Shown: positions 1 through 7,875 of the stretch, in pieces
Layout: each line of letters begins with the position of its first letter
Position numbering within the stretch: position 1 is the stretch's first letter
Assembly: GCA_002508705.1 (NCBI GenBank)
Contig: DAYL01000033.1
Span: forward strand, 11,401-52,449
Direction: 5' to 3'
Length of the DNA stretch: 41,049 bases
Source: Methanoculleus sp. UBA374
GTDB lineage: Archaea > Halobacteriota > Methanomicrobia > Methanomicrobiales > Methanoculleaceae
Notes under the pieces: model-generated
What the model was told of the DNA's origin: nothing
What the model saw: only the letters and a program-made list of their open reading frames with translations
Database searches by the model: none
Translations under genes and position numbers: made by a program

Positions 1-174
1 GGGCGTCTGGTCCGACACCTACATCCGGTCGATTGCTCCGGGCGCATGGGTCACGCTGACTGCAAACGGCGGTTCGGCCGGTGCAACCTGGAAGGCCGCC
101 CTCGGCACTCACACTGTGAAGGCCACCGTCGACGACGTCAACCGGATCGCCGAGAGCGACGAGACAAACAACGT
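1..174 (+). repeat. Direct repeat copy 1 inside the CARDB gene
   Basis: Bases 1-174 match 415-588 almost exactly at a constant offset of 414 bases (138 codons). The few differences are mostly at third codon positions. The repeat unit is the second half of a CARDB module and may extend upstream of the window. Confidence 0.9.
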
Positions 175-811
175 CCGCGCCAAGCAGATCACGGTCTCGA
201 AGGCTGCATCGACCCCGACACCGGTCCCCACCACTCCGGCTCCCTCCGGGAAGCCGGACCTGGTGGTAACCGATATCTCCTGGGAGCCGGCAAACCCGGC
301 CTCCGGGGATGCGGTGACGCTCAAGGCGACCGTCAAGAACCAGGGTGACGCCGCGACGCCTGCGGGCGCTAAACACGGCGTCCTCTTCACGTTCGACGAC
401 GGTGCCGCCGGTTCGGGCGTCTGGTCCGACACCTACACCCGGTCGATTGCTCCGGGCGCATGGGTCACGCTGACTGCAAACGGCGGTTCGGCCGGTGCAA
501 CCTGGAAGGCCGCCCTCGGCACTCACACCGTGAAGGCCACCGTGGACGATGTCAACCGGATTGCAGAGAGCGATGAGAAGAACAACGTTATGAGTAAAAA
601 GATCGTCGTCGGAGCCCAGCAGGCTCCCGTGAAGGGAGACCTCAACGGAGATGGCAGCGTGGACTGGGCCGACGTGATAATCGCCGCCGATATGGCGCAG
701 GGAAAGACGGACCCCAGTGCGGCTGCCGATCTTGATGGAGACGGCACCGCGGGCTGGAAGGATGTTGCTCTGCTCGCCGACTTCTTCTTCGGCAGAGTTT
801 CATCACTGTAA
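2..811 (+). CDS. CARDB-repeat surface protein with C-terminal dockerin (5' partial)
   Basis: The frame is open from base 2, so the N-terminus lies outside the window. The visible part holds the end of one CARDB (Ig-like adhesion) repeat, a Thr/Pro-rich linker (TPTPVPTTPAPSG, about 203-250), a complete CARDB repeat starting KPDLVVTDISWEP (about 251-610), and a type I dockerin-like module (about 635-805) with two calcium-loop motifs, GDLNGDGSVD and ADLDGDGTAG. CARDB domains are found in secreted or cell-surface proteins, and dockerins bind cohesins or act as Ca-stabilised C-terminal modules. No membrane anchor follows the dockerin. The two CARDB copies are nearly identical in DNA, which suggests recent duplication or gene conversion. 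It is probably an extracellular adhesion or matrix protein. The domain calls are solid; the partner is unknown. Confidence 0.85.
   Translation, partial: GVWSDTYIRSIAPGAWVTLTANGGSAGATWKAALGTHTVKATVDDVNRIAESDETNNVRAKQITVSKAASTPTPVPTTPAPSGKPDLVVTDISWEPANPASGDAVTLKATVKNQGDAATPAGAKHGVLFTFDDGAAGSGVWSDTYTRSIAPGAWVTLTANGGSAGATWKAALGTHTVKATVDDVNRIAESDEKNNVMSKKIVVGAQQAPVKGDLNGDGSVDWADVIIAADMAQGKTDPSAAADLDGDGTAGWKDVALLADFFFGRVSSL
415..588 (+). repeat. Direct repeat copy 2 inside the CARDB gene
   Basis: This is the partner of bases 1-174. It is in phase, so unequal recombination would add or remove whole 138-residue modules without breaking the frame. Confidence 0.9.
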
Positions 812-978
812 CGTCTTCCGGGAGGCAGGCTATCCACCTGTCTCCCCGATTATTCCGCCCGCAGTTGCCGCTCCATATCTCGTGGCTATGATCTTAACCT
901 TTTCTCATGGTCTGTGAACCCTGCCGGACAGACGACGCCGGAACGTCTCTTCCATCGAAGCGGAAGCGGCGGATACAT

Positions 979-987
979 CTATATAGG
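979..987 (+). promoter_or_regulatory. TATA box for the flippase gene
   Basis: CTATATAGG lies with its centre about 28 nt before the ATG at 1011. This is the normal archaeal TATA-to-start-site distance, so the mRNA is probably leaderless. No Shine-Dalgarno is seen before the ATG. Confidence 0.65.
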
Positions 988-1010
988 TTCCGCCCAATAC
1001 TGGCGGCCCG

Positions 1011-2252
1011 ATGGCAGTAGCACTCCCCAAAAATTTCAGCGAGGTCAGACAGCAGTTTCAGGAGCCGCTTATCCGGAATTCCTTCTTCATCATGGCGTCG
1101 TCGTTTGTCGCTGCGGGATTTGGGTTCTTCTTCTGGATGATCGCGGCCCGGCTCTACTCCCAGGCTGATGTGGGCATTGCTACTGCCCTGATGTCGTCCA
1201 TGGGGCTTCTCATCCTCATCTCCCGGCTCGGCCTGGACCAGTCGGTTATCCGGTTTTTTCCCACCCGTGACAAGAACAAGGTGCTTGGAACCGCCCTCCT
1301 CGTACCGACCGCGGCGGCGCTCGGTGCGGGGCTCGCCTTCATCGCCGCAGTGGACGTCGTATCCCCCGAACTTACAATTGTCCGGACAATCGCGCCGCTC
1401 TACCTCGCCATCCTAGGAGCCTACTCCATCACCTGGGTCCTTGAGGGTGCGTTCAATGCTCTCCGAAAGTCCGAACACTACTTCACCCTGAACCTGATCT
1501 ACGGGTCGAGGATTCTCTTCCTCTTTCCCCTGGTCTTCCTCGGGGCGACGGGCATCTTTAGCGCCTTCGGTCTCTCGTTTATCATCGGCCTCGCCTTTGC
1601 CCTTGTTCTCCTCTCCCGGTGCTCCATCCGGCCGGAATTGGGCGTGGACCGGGCCTTCCTGCGGGAAGCATGGCAATTCTCCGCCGGTGCATACGTCGCC
1701 GGGATACTGATGTCCGCTCCGAACATGGTCATCCCGATCATGGTGCTTCACGTGCTGGGGGCGGAGAGCACCGCCAACTACTACATCACCTACGCAATCG
1801 TCTCGATCCTCTTCATGATCCCGTACGCGTTTACGACCTCGCTCTTCGTCGAGGGGAGTCACGGAGGGGAGATGAAGAAGAGCGTGCTCCGGACGCTTGC
1901 AAGCATGTTCGCCCTGCTGATACCTGCAATCATCGGGCTCTCCCTCTTCGGGGAGCCGATCCTCAACCTGATCGGCAAGGATTACGTCGAAGGGATGGCC
2001 CTGCTCCGGGTGCTCGCCGCATCCGCTCTCTTTGTCTCCCTCTGCCAGACCTTCATATCCATCGCAAAGGTCAGAAACGATATCCGGAGCCTCATGATTG
2101 TCAGCGGGTTCATCAGTGTCGCCCTGCTCGGGCTTGGGTATACCATGATGAACCGGTTCGGCCTCATCGGCATGGGGTATGCGTGGTTCGGCACGTATGC
2201 GGCAGGCACGGTCCTGATCGGCGTGATCCTGAAGAAGAAGGGCTGGATCTAA
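1011..2252 (+). CDS. Wzx/MATE-type polysaccharide flippase
   Basis: 413-aa polytopic membrane protein with about 12 hydrophobic segments and almost no soluble domain. It matches the pattern of Wzx-like O-antigen or exopolysaccharide transporters (MOP superfamily): a short cytosolic N-terminus (PKNFSEVRQQFQEPLIRNS), then a first helix with FFFWMIAARLYSQADVG, a typical early segment of the family. The expected role is moving lipid-linked oligosaccharide across the membrane. The start at 1011 is supported by the TATA box 28 nt upstream. It stands alone on the + strand, converging with the DUF2206 gene only 11 nt away, inside a cluster of glycosyltransferases. The substrate cannot be read from the sequence. 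Confidence 0.85.
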   Translation: MAVALPKNFSEVRQQFQEPLIRNSFFIMASSFVAAGFGFFFWMIAARLYSQADVGIATALMSSMGLLILISRLGLDQSVIRFFPTRDKNKVLGTALLVPTAAALGAGLAFIAAVDVVSPELTIVRTIAPLYLAILGAYSITWVLEGAFNALRKSEHYFTLNLIYGSRILFLFPLVFLGATGIFSAFGLSFIIGLAFALVLLSRCSIRPELGVDRAFLREAWQFSAGAYVAGILMSAPNMVIPIMVLHVLGAESTANYYITYAIVSILFMIPYAFTTSLFVEGSHGGEMKKSVLRTLASMFALLIPAIIGLSLFGEPILNLIGKDYVEGMALLRVLAASALFVSLCQTFISIAKVRNDIRSLMIVSGFISVALLGLGYTMMNRFGLIGMGYAWFGTYAAGTVLIGVILKKKGWI

Positions 2253-2263
2253 TCGCCTGTTCT

Positions 2264-4483
2264 TCACCGGTAATACACGACGGCACCGACGTTGTCGTAG
2301 ATCCGGTTCCGGTCCCGGATGTACTGCACGGCGTCGGTATAGCCCGCCACAGTGACCGTGCCCTTCTGCGCCTCGATCCTGACGTTCTCCCGCACCAGGT
2401 TGTAAGTGCCGAAGTAGAGATACGAACTCGGCTCCATCAGTGAAGCGTTTGCCGGGAGGTATCGCTGATGGTCCGGATCGAACCCCAGCAGGAGCCACCA
2501 GCGCGTGCCGTCAACGTAGATGGGGCGCTCGCTCCCTCCTTCCTGGAAGAGCCATTTTGCTCCCTGCACCTCTTTGCCGTTGAAGACCGGTTTATCTTCG
2601 GTGGTTTCAAGCGCCATCGATGTCGGGCTGTCGTTCACGACCTGGTAGATGAGCCCGCTGTTGAAGAGGAAGAACACGACAAAAAATACCGATAGCGCCT
2701 GATAGGCCGTTCTCATGAACGGAACAACCTTGAAACCGTGTATTTTTCCGATCAACGTCTCATAGAGCGCTATACCGCCGATGACCGCAAACGGGGCAAG
2801 GAAGATCAGGGTGATATGGTAGAGTCGGCTGGTGTTGAGCGAGCTTGCAAAGAACGGGACGATAATCCCGGCTACGTTGATGAGGAAGAAGACAAGCGAG
2901 ATGGCGAGGTACTCGGGCTCGATACGCCACCGCCCGCGCTTTGCCGTGAGGGTTGCAAGCAGTCCTGCGGCGATGAGCCCCTGGGTGGCGATATGGACGA
3001 CTTTTGCCAGACTGTGCAGGGGCGTGATCGACTGAGTGGTGAGGATCTGCATCCCCTGAGCGGCTTTCGGGCTGAGGGAGTTTGAAAAGAGAGTATCCCC
3101 TATCCTGTCCCCGATGCCGGCAATGGTGGCAAATGCCATACCTCCGGCTACCGTCGAGTACCAGAGGTAGGCGAGGGCGGCAAAGATGAGGATGTAAGGG
3201 AGGGCGAGCGTCCGGACCGATCTTCCCCCGCCGGTCCCCGCCGGGGCGAGCGGGTCGATCTTCAGGAAACCAAACCGTTCGGTGATTTTTTCCGGCAGCC
3301 GGACCTGCAGGCGTTCGAAAACGACCAGGAGCAGCCATGCCGGGATGAGCGAGAAGAGGTAGATGTACGAGAGGCCGTAATGCGAGACGATCATGGCAAA
3401 GCCGAACGTGACCATGAGGAATGCCCGTCTGCCCCTGTCCATGACCTTGTCGATCATCACGAACGCCGTCAGCGCAAGGAAGAGTTCGGCGATCTGCTGG
3501 CGGGCAAGGGAGATCATCTCGTTATAAAAGGTGAAGAACGCGACGAAGAAGAAGATCGAGAAAAATCCGATCTTCGGACTCGTCTGTTTTTCTATCACCC
3601 GGTAGAGCCCGAGCGGCACGAGCGCAAAGAGGAGGGGGTAGATGATCTTGAAGACCCAGATGGGATCGAGATCGCAGATGAGCGAGTAGGTGGGGACGAG
3701 CGCAACGACGGAGAGCATTCCATTCGTGTTATACGGGATGTTCATGTCCCAGAGCCCCGGTATCAGCACGCTGTTTACGAGGTGGAGCTCGTGATGGATA
3801 TCGTAGCCCCAGACATACTCCGATATCAACGCGGTATGGTAGAGGAGCGCGAGCGCGATTGTGTAGACCGCCAACGGATACGCGGACGCCGGGACGAGGC
3901 GGTCGAACCCGACAGCGATCCCGGTGACGGCGACGAGGACGAGGAGCAGGAAGAGCAGGGTGACCATGTGGTATTCGTCGCGCATGTGCGTCCCGATGAT
4001 CGCAAGGAACGGGAGCAGCGCAAGGAACGGTACCGCGGGGGAGGGTGGAAAACTAACCTCTACCACGGGGCTCACGGCGGCATGCTCCCGGTCTCTGGTG
4101 AGCGCGAGGTAGAGCAGGACCTGCACGACGGCGATGATCGTGAGAAAGAGGATTGCAAACGAGAACGGCCGTGCATACCCGAGCAGCGGGTAGACGGTGT
4201 TGGCGGCGAGGCCGGTAAGCATGAGAACGACAAGACTCAGCCCGACGGAGTAGAGCGCCGTCTCGATCGTGCCGAGATTGTGGAGTCTGAGTGCCTTCAG
4301 GACGAGGACCCCGGGCAGGAAGGTGAGGTAGAGAAAGGCCAGGGCCTCTCGTGCAATCGGGATATGATACCCGACGAGACCCAGAGAGACTACACCGATG
4401 AAGGCAATCTGGAATGCCTGGAATGCCCAAAAAAATGTTTTGTTATCCCAGTCGTTCATCTGGAACGGGTTGAGCAGGTGCAT
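2264..4483 (-). CDS. DUF2206-like polytopic membrane protein, GT-C style
   Basis: 739 aa with more than a dozen hydrophobic helices and a soluble C-terminal part (about residues 610-739). The segment YVWGYDIHHELHLVN (about 220-235), followed by NTNGMLSVVALVPTYS and a conserved SLARQQIAELFLA, fits the DUF2206 family of archaeal membrane proteins, which look like GT-C glycosyltransferases. In that fold an acidic residue in an external loop is catalytic; the DIHHE segment is the best candidate here. It probably uses a polyprenyl-phosphate sugar donor, but no biochemical activity is established. The start is ATG at 4483; an alternative ATG lies 8 codons in (4459). A possible TATA (CATTAATAG on the minus strand, about 4605-4615) would give a leader of about 100 nt. 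Confidence 0.75.
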   Translation of the reverse strand: MHLLNPFQMNDWDNKTFFWAFQAFQIAFIGVVSLGLVGYHIPIAREALAFLYLTFLPGVLVLKALRLHNLGTIETALYSVGLSLVVLMLTGLAANTVYPLLGYARPFSFAILFLTIIAVVQVLLYLALTRDREHAAVSPVVEVSFPPSPAVPFLALLPFLAIIGTHMRDEYHMVTLLFLLLVLVAVTGIAVGFDRLVPASAYPLAVYTIALALLYHTALISEYVWGYDIHHELHLVNSVLIPGLWDMNIPYNTNGMLSVVALVPTYSLICDLDPIWVFKIIYPLLFALVPLGLYRVIEKQTSPKIGFFSIFFFVAFFTFYNEMISLARQQIAELFLALTAFVMIDKVMDRGRRAFLMVTFGFAMIVSHYGLSYIYLFSLIPAWLLLVVFERLQVRLPEKITERFGFLKIDPLAPAGTGGGRSVRTLALPYILIFAALAYLWYSTVAGGMAFATIAGIGDRIGDTLFSNSLSPKAAQGMQILTTQSITPLHSLAKVVHIATQGLIAAGLLATLTAKRGRWRIEPEYLAISLVFFLINVAGIIVPFFASSLNTSRLYHITLIFLAPFAVIGGIALYETLIGKIHGFKVVPFMRTAYQALSVFFVVFFLFNSGLIYQVVNDSPTSMALETTEDKPVFNGKEVQGAKWLFQEGGSERPIYVDGTRWWLLLGFDPDHQRYLPANASLMEPSSYLYFGTYNLVRENVRIEAQKGTVTVAGYTDAVQYIRDRNRIYDNVGAVVYYR

Positions 4484-4683
4484 GGTCTACGTACCTCTGG
4501 TGAATCCCTGGCCGATCCTGTGTCCGAGAGACGTCTCTCCCTTTTCGGTGGCATGCAGGCAGCGTTCGGTGCCGTATCACTGCACCTACTCTTAGGTCCA
4601 TCTATTAATGGATTTCGCCAACCCGGCCTTTTGCGGCATCCCTTCCTCATGCTGCAACGGTTTCCGCCGGGAGGCACGGGAGA

Positions 4684-5850
4684 TCAACGCTCTTTTCCGA
4701 CGACGGAGGCTGTCCCGGCGGGTGCCCCGTCTGCAGGCTTTCCCGGGGGAGCCGCGAGCTCACCGTAGACCGCGAAGAGAGATTGCACGATCGTGGACCA
4801 GGCCATGTCCGTCTTCAGTTTTATATAGCCCTGTTCTCCCATGAGCCGGCACGCCGCCGGGTCTTTGAGCAGGCTCACGATTGCAGAGGCCAGCGCGGCC
4901 GGGTCGCGTGCGGGCACGATATATCCGGTCTTTCCGTCGTCGACGACCTCGGGCAGGCTCCCTACATCCGTGACCACCACCGGCCTTCGGAACCCGTAGG
5001 CGGTCGGTATGACGCCGCTCTGGGATGCTTCGACGTACGGGAGCGCCACGACGCTCGCCTGCTGGAAGAGCCGGGCCCCCTCCTCGTAGGGGACTCGATA
5101 GTTGTAGACCTCGAATGCGTCCCTGTTCGCCATCGCCATCTCATATCTGGCGAAATCCTCGCCCGTCCCGGCGACGACGATCCGGGCGTCCGGAACTTCC
5201 CGGGTGATGAGCGGCTCGGCCTGGATCAGGTAGTCGAGCCCTTTGTAGCGGTGGATGCGGCCGAAGAAGAGGACCCGACGGCCTTCCGGTTCCCGGCCCT
5301 GCTGCTCGAACTTTATAAACGGCGCCACTTCGTGCTCGCCGATCGGGATGACATGCACCTTCCGGTCGGGGATGCGGTAATTTTTCACCAGGATATCCCT
5401 GAGTGCTTTCCCGTGGACGAAGATCCGGTCGGGGAAGAATCTTGATACGAACAGAGTGAGACGGTAGAGGTGGGAGCCAATATCCAGGAGCCGGTCTTCG
5501 CCGGGATGCGGTTCAACGTCGTGGAACGTCGCCACCAGCGGATAATTCCGGAGCATGGGGAGGAGCGGGCAGAGCATGGGGTTGTTCACCTGGAAGTGGA
5601 CGATATCTGGCTCGAAGTCGTTGATTGCGGCGACGATCTCCCTGAGCACCGGGTAGCATGACGGACCGAATTTCCCGGCGTGTCGTGAGTAGCCGAAGAT
5701 ATGGACTTTCACCCCCGGGTCGATGCTCTCCAGGTACTCCTCCGACCGGTAGTCCGGCAGCAGCAGCAACACCTCGGTGTGCCGGGCAAGTTCGTTCGCC
5801 ATCTGGATGGTGTAATCGTAGAACCAGAAGGTCAGACAGGCCACTCGCAT
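4684..5850 (-). CDS. GT4 family glycosyltransferase
   Basis: 388 aa, normal length for GT4 retaining glycosyltransferases of the GT-B fold. The N-terminal half (about 1-185) contains the acceptor domain and an ATFHDVEPHPGED segment. The C-terminal donor domain starts near VLFFGRIHRYKGLDYLI (about 203-220) and carries the family signature region VEASQSGVIPTAYGFRRPVV, where the SGV...Y part is a variant of the usual E-x7-E motif. It transfers a sugar from a nucleotide donor to a lipid-linked or glycan acceptor on the cytosolic side. The ATG at 5850 is preceded by a strong TATA box 25-28 nt upstream, so the transcript is nearly leaderless. Sugar specificity is unknown. Confidence 0.88.
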   Translation of the reverse strand: MRVACLTFWFYDYTIQMANELARHTEVLLLLPDYRSEEYLESIDPGVKVHIFGYSRHAGKFGPSCYPVLREIVAAINDFEPDIVHFQVNNPMLCPLLPMLRNYPLVATFHDVEPHPGEDRLLDIGSHLYRLTLFVSRFFPDRIFVHGKALRDILVKNYRIPDRKVHVIPIGEHEVAPFIKFEQQGREPEGRRVLFFGRIHRYKGLDYLIQAEPLITREVPDARIVVAGTGEDFARYEMAMANRDAFEVYNYRVPYEEGARLFQQASVVALPYVEASQSGVIPTAYGFRRPVVVTDVGSLPEVVDDGKTGYIVPARDPAALASAIVSLLKDPAACRLMGEQGYIKLKTDMAWSTIVQSLFAVYGELAAPPGKPADGAPAGTASVVGKER

Positions 5851-5852
5851 AG

Positions 5853-5880
5853 GCCTCCCTCTGTGAGGAGGCTGTATATA
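5853..5880 (-). promoter_or_regulatory. TATA box plus inverted repeat in front of the GT4 gene
   Basis: TATATA at 5875-5880 is the likely TATA box for the minus-strand gene that starts at 5850. Between it and the start lies an inverted repeat GCCTCC (5853-5858) and GGAGGC (5867-5872) with an 8-nt spacer. In this position it would cover the transcription start site, so it could be a repressor operator. If transcription begins further upstream, the same repeat would hide the Shine-Dalgarno. Confidence 0.5.
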
Positions 5881-6343
5881 GATTTGTGCCCCCGGAAAGG
5901 GTGGTCTTGAGCCCCGTGCGGTCTTGCCCGCTCCAGTGCTCAGGGTGCATCCGGCGCCCGTGAGCCTGATTTCCGGTCGATGGGGCTATCTTCCCGTCGT
6001 TTCACACCATCGCCGTGCAGCGAGGGTCCGGGTCCCGCGGTCATCCAGGCGCACGGAGCCGATCTCTCATCCACACCGCCGGAAAGCGATTTAGAATGGG
6101 TCGTTATGGGTGATCGGAGGGGGTCCGGCGCGAATATTTATAATTTCCGATTTTCCGGAAACTGATAGTATAATATTTTTCTGCACCGCTTGTTCTTCGC
6201 CCTGCTCCGCCTTCTTCCGAACCGGCTGATGCTCGAAGGTTTATATTCTAAGCCAATAATTCTCCGCAATTTTATTTTTTGAATAAAATATTTATACACC
6301 AATCAAAAGACGGTAGTGATACCTCACAGAGAGGCTGAATGGC
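5881..6343. other. AT-rich intergenic region before the beta-helix gene
   Basis: No protein gene is supported in this 463-base stretch between divergent genes. The right half is markedly AT-rich compared with the rest of the window. It contains several TATA-like elements (ATATTTATAAT near 6134-6145, TATAATATTTTT near 6169, TTTATATTC near 6240), a perfect palindrome TTTCCGGAAA (6152-6161) next to a half site TTTCCG (6144-6149), and the promoter proper at about 6269-6297. It reads as an extended regulatory region. Confidence 0.6.
6269..6297 (+). promoter_or_regulatory. Promoter with flanking inverted repeat for the beta-helix gene
   Basis: ATTTATAC at 6290-6297 is a good archaeal TATA box, placing the start site near 6320 and leaving a leader of about 25 nt with GAGAGG (about 6330-6335) as Shine-Dalgarno for the ATG at 6344. 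Just upstream is an inverted repeat ATTTTATT (6269-6276) / AATAAAAT (6282-6289), placed where a transcription factor or BRE-interfering regulator could bind. Confidence 0.55.
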
Positions 6344-7792
6344 ATGATAGACAGGAAAAACATACTCAGACTGACTGCACTACTCCTGGCGTGTTTCCTT
6401 GTTCCGGCACTCGCTCCGGTGAGTGCAGCCGAGTCTGCAAGCCCGGCCACGCTCACCGTGGCTGCAAGCGATAGTACCGAACTGTCCAAGAACCAGGCAG
6501 ACTATGTCTGTGATGGAGTCAACGACCAGGCCGAGATCCAGGCAGCGCTCGCCGCACTGCCCGAGGGCGGTACGGTCGCTCTCTCGGAAGGCACGTTCAA
6601 CTGTGCCGGTGTCATCGCACCGCCGGCGGGGACGACGCTTTCCGGCCAGGGCCCGGATGCGACGAACCTCGTGTTCACCAACGACGGGCGCATCGACGTC
6701 GACCGTGAGCATGTGACCCTCGACGGGTTCCACGTCGAAGGCAGCGGCTACAGCAGCGGCGTCAAGTGGCTCGGCGTGATCACCGTCCGGGCAAGCCATG
6801 CTGCGGTCCACAACCTCACGGGAACCGCGGATGCAAGCATTCAGGCGGTTTTCCTCCTGATTCACGATCCGGCGGTATACGCTCCGACCCTCGAGGACAT
6901 CGAGTTCGTCAACTGCAAGGCCGTGGACACCGGGACCTACGGGTTCCTCCACAACGCCTGGGGTTCGTCGAACAAGGTGATCAAGGACGTCCGCTACGAG
7001 AACTGTGCCGCGATCAACTGCGGGAGCAAAGGTGCGTTCAACCCCTGGATCACCGGGTTTGACTTTGCGGAGTTAAACGACATCGAGGGTCTCCGGGTGA
7101 CGAACTGCCTCGCTGAGGGTAACCTCGAGTCCGGATTCCACTTCGAGTTCGACCCGAAGGTGACGGACGCCGTCCTTGAGAACTGCGTGAGCCGGAACAA
7201 CGGGCAGAAGCCCTACCCGGACCGGCCCTACCAGCAGAGCGACATGTCGACCCACTACTTCGGGGCCGGCTACTACGCCCCGAACGCCGACGTGACGTTC
7301 AAGAACTGCACGGCGGAGAGCAACTCGCTCTACGGTTTCTACACGACGAACGGCGGAAAGCTCTATGATTGCGTCGAGAAGGACACCGGTGCCGGGAAGA
7401 CCGACTACACCCAAAGACAGCCGGCCGGCTACTACAGTGCTCCGTGCCGCTCTGCGAACCCCTCCCTGGTGATGGAGAACTGCACGAGCATCGACTCGCA
7501 CGGTTACGGTATCCAGATCGATCGCGCGAGCAACGTCCAGATCGAGAATTTCCAGATGGTGAACCCGGCCGGGATCGACGGTAAGGGTTCAAGTCTCGGC
7601 GGCCAGTTCAGCGACGCATCGGTAGACATCATCGCCTCCGGCGATCAGGTCGAAACGCTGGTCTGGGCAAAGGACAATCAGAACGCCCAGTACACCGGTG
7701 AGATCACCTCCGACTCCCCGAAGGCGTTCCTGGTTGAAGGCGGCCAGAATGTCCGGACAGAGGGCATGACGGTTGCACCTGCCAGCGCGTAA
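6344..7792 (+). CDS. Secreted parallel beta-helix (pectate-lyase-like) protein
   Basis: 482 aa. A signal peptide (residues 1-28/29) is clear: charged MIDRKN, hydrophobic LTALLLACFLVPAL, and an AxA-type site at PVSAAES. Next comes a segment typical of the start of right-handed beta-helix proteins (NDQAEIQAALAALPEGGTV, then GTTLSGQGPDATNLVF), followed by repeated strands such as TLDGFHVEGSG, EFVNCKAVDTG, YENCAAINCG, VTNCLAEGN, LENCVSRNNG, FKNCTAESN and MENCTSIDSHG. The recurring N-C pair at each coil suggests Asn and Cys ladders. There is no C-terminal anchor. The family includes polysaccharide lyases, epimerases and phage or surface adhesins. Flanking glycosyltransferases point to processing or binding of an exported glycan. 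Catalytic residues cannot be assigned. Confidence 0.82.
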   Translation: MIDRKNILRLTALLLACFLVPALAPVSAAESASPATLTVAASDSTELSKNQADYVCDGVNDQAEIQAALAALPEGGTVALSEGTFNCAGVIAPPAGTTLSGQGPDATNLVFTNDGRIDVDREHVTLDGFHVEGSGYSSGVKWLGVITVRASHAAVHNLTGTADASIQAVFLLIHDPAVYAPTLEDIEFVNCKAVDTGTYGFLHNAWGSSNKVIKDVRYENCAAINCGSKGAFNPWITGFDFAELNDIEGLRVTNCLAEGNLESGFHFEFDPKVTDAVLENCVSRNNGQKPYPDRPYQQSDMSTHYFGAGYYAPNADVTFKNCTAESNSLYGFYTTNGGKLYDCVEKDTGAGKTDYTQRQPAGYYSAPCRSANPSLVMENCTSIDSHGYGIQIDRASNVQIENFQMVNPAGIDGKGSSLGGQFSDASVDIIASGDQVETLVWAKDNQNAQYTGEITSDSPKAFLVEGGQNVRTEGMTVAPASA

Positions 7793-7807
7793 ACCTGTTG
7801 ATACTCT

Positions 7808-7849
7808 CGGACCCGTTCCCGGGTCCGCCCAATCTTTTTTGGTTTTTTT
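7808..7849. terminator. Hairpin and T-tract terminator between convergent genes
   Basis: A 7-bp stem CGGACCC (7808-7814) / GGGTCCG (7821-7827) with a 6-nt loop is followed by two T runs (7834-7849). It lies just after the stop of the beta-helix gene and before the 3' end of the minus-strand GT4 gene. The T runs favour + strand termination. Confidence 0.7.
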
Positions 7850-7875
7850 AAGAAAAATTTGCCGGGGTGTCTCGT

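Noticed and set aside
1413..2498. A 361-codon open frame on the minus strand
   Set aside because: Antisense to the flippase gene, which has clear membrane helices and a TATA box; the antisense product has no recognisable segment.
3380..4768. A 462-codon open frame on the + strand
   Set aside because: Antisense to the DUF2206-like gene; highly charged low-complexity translation with no domain.
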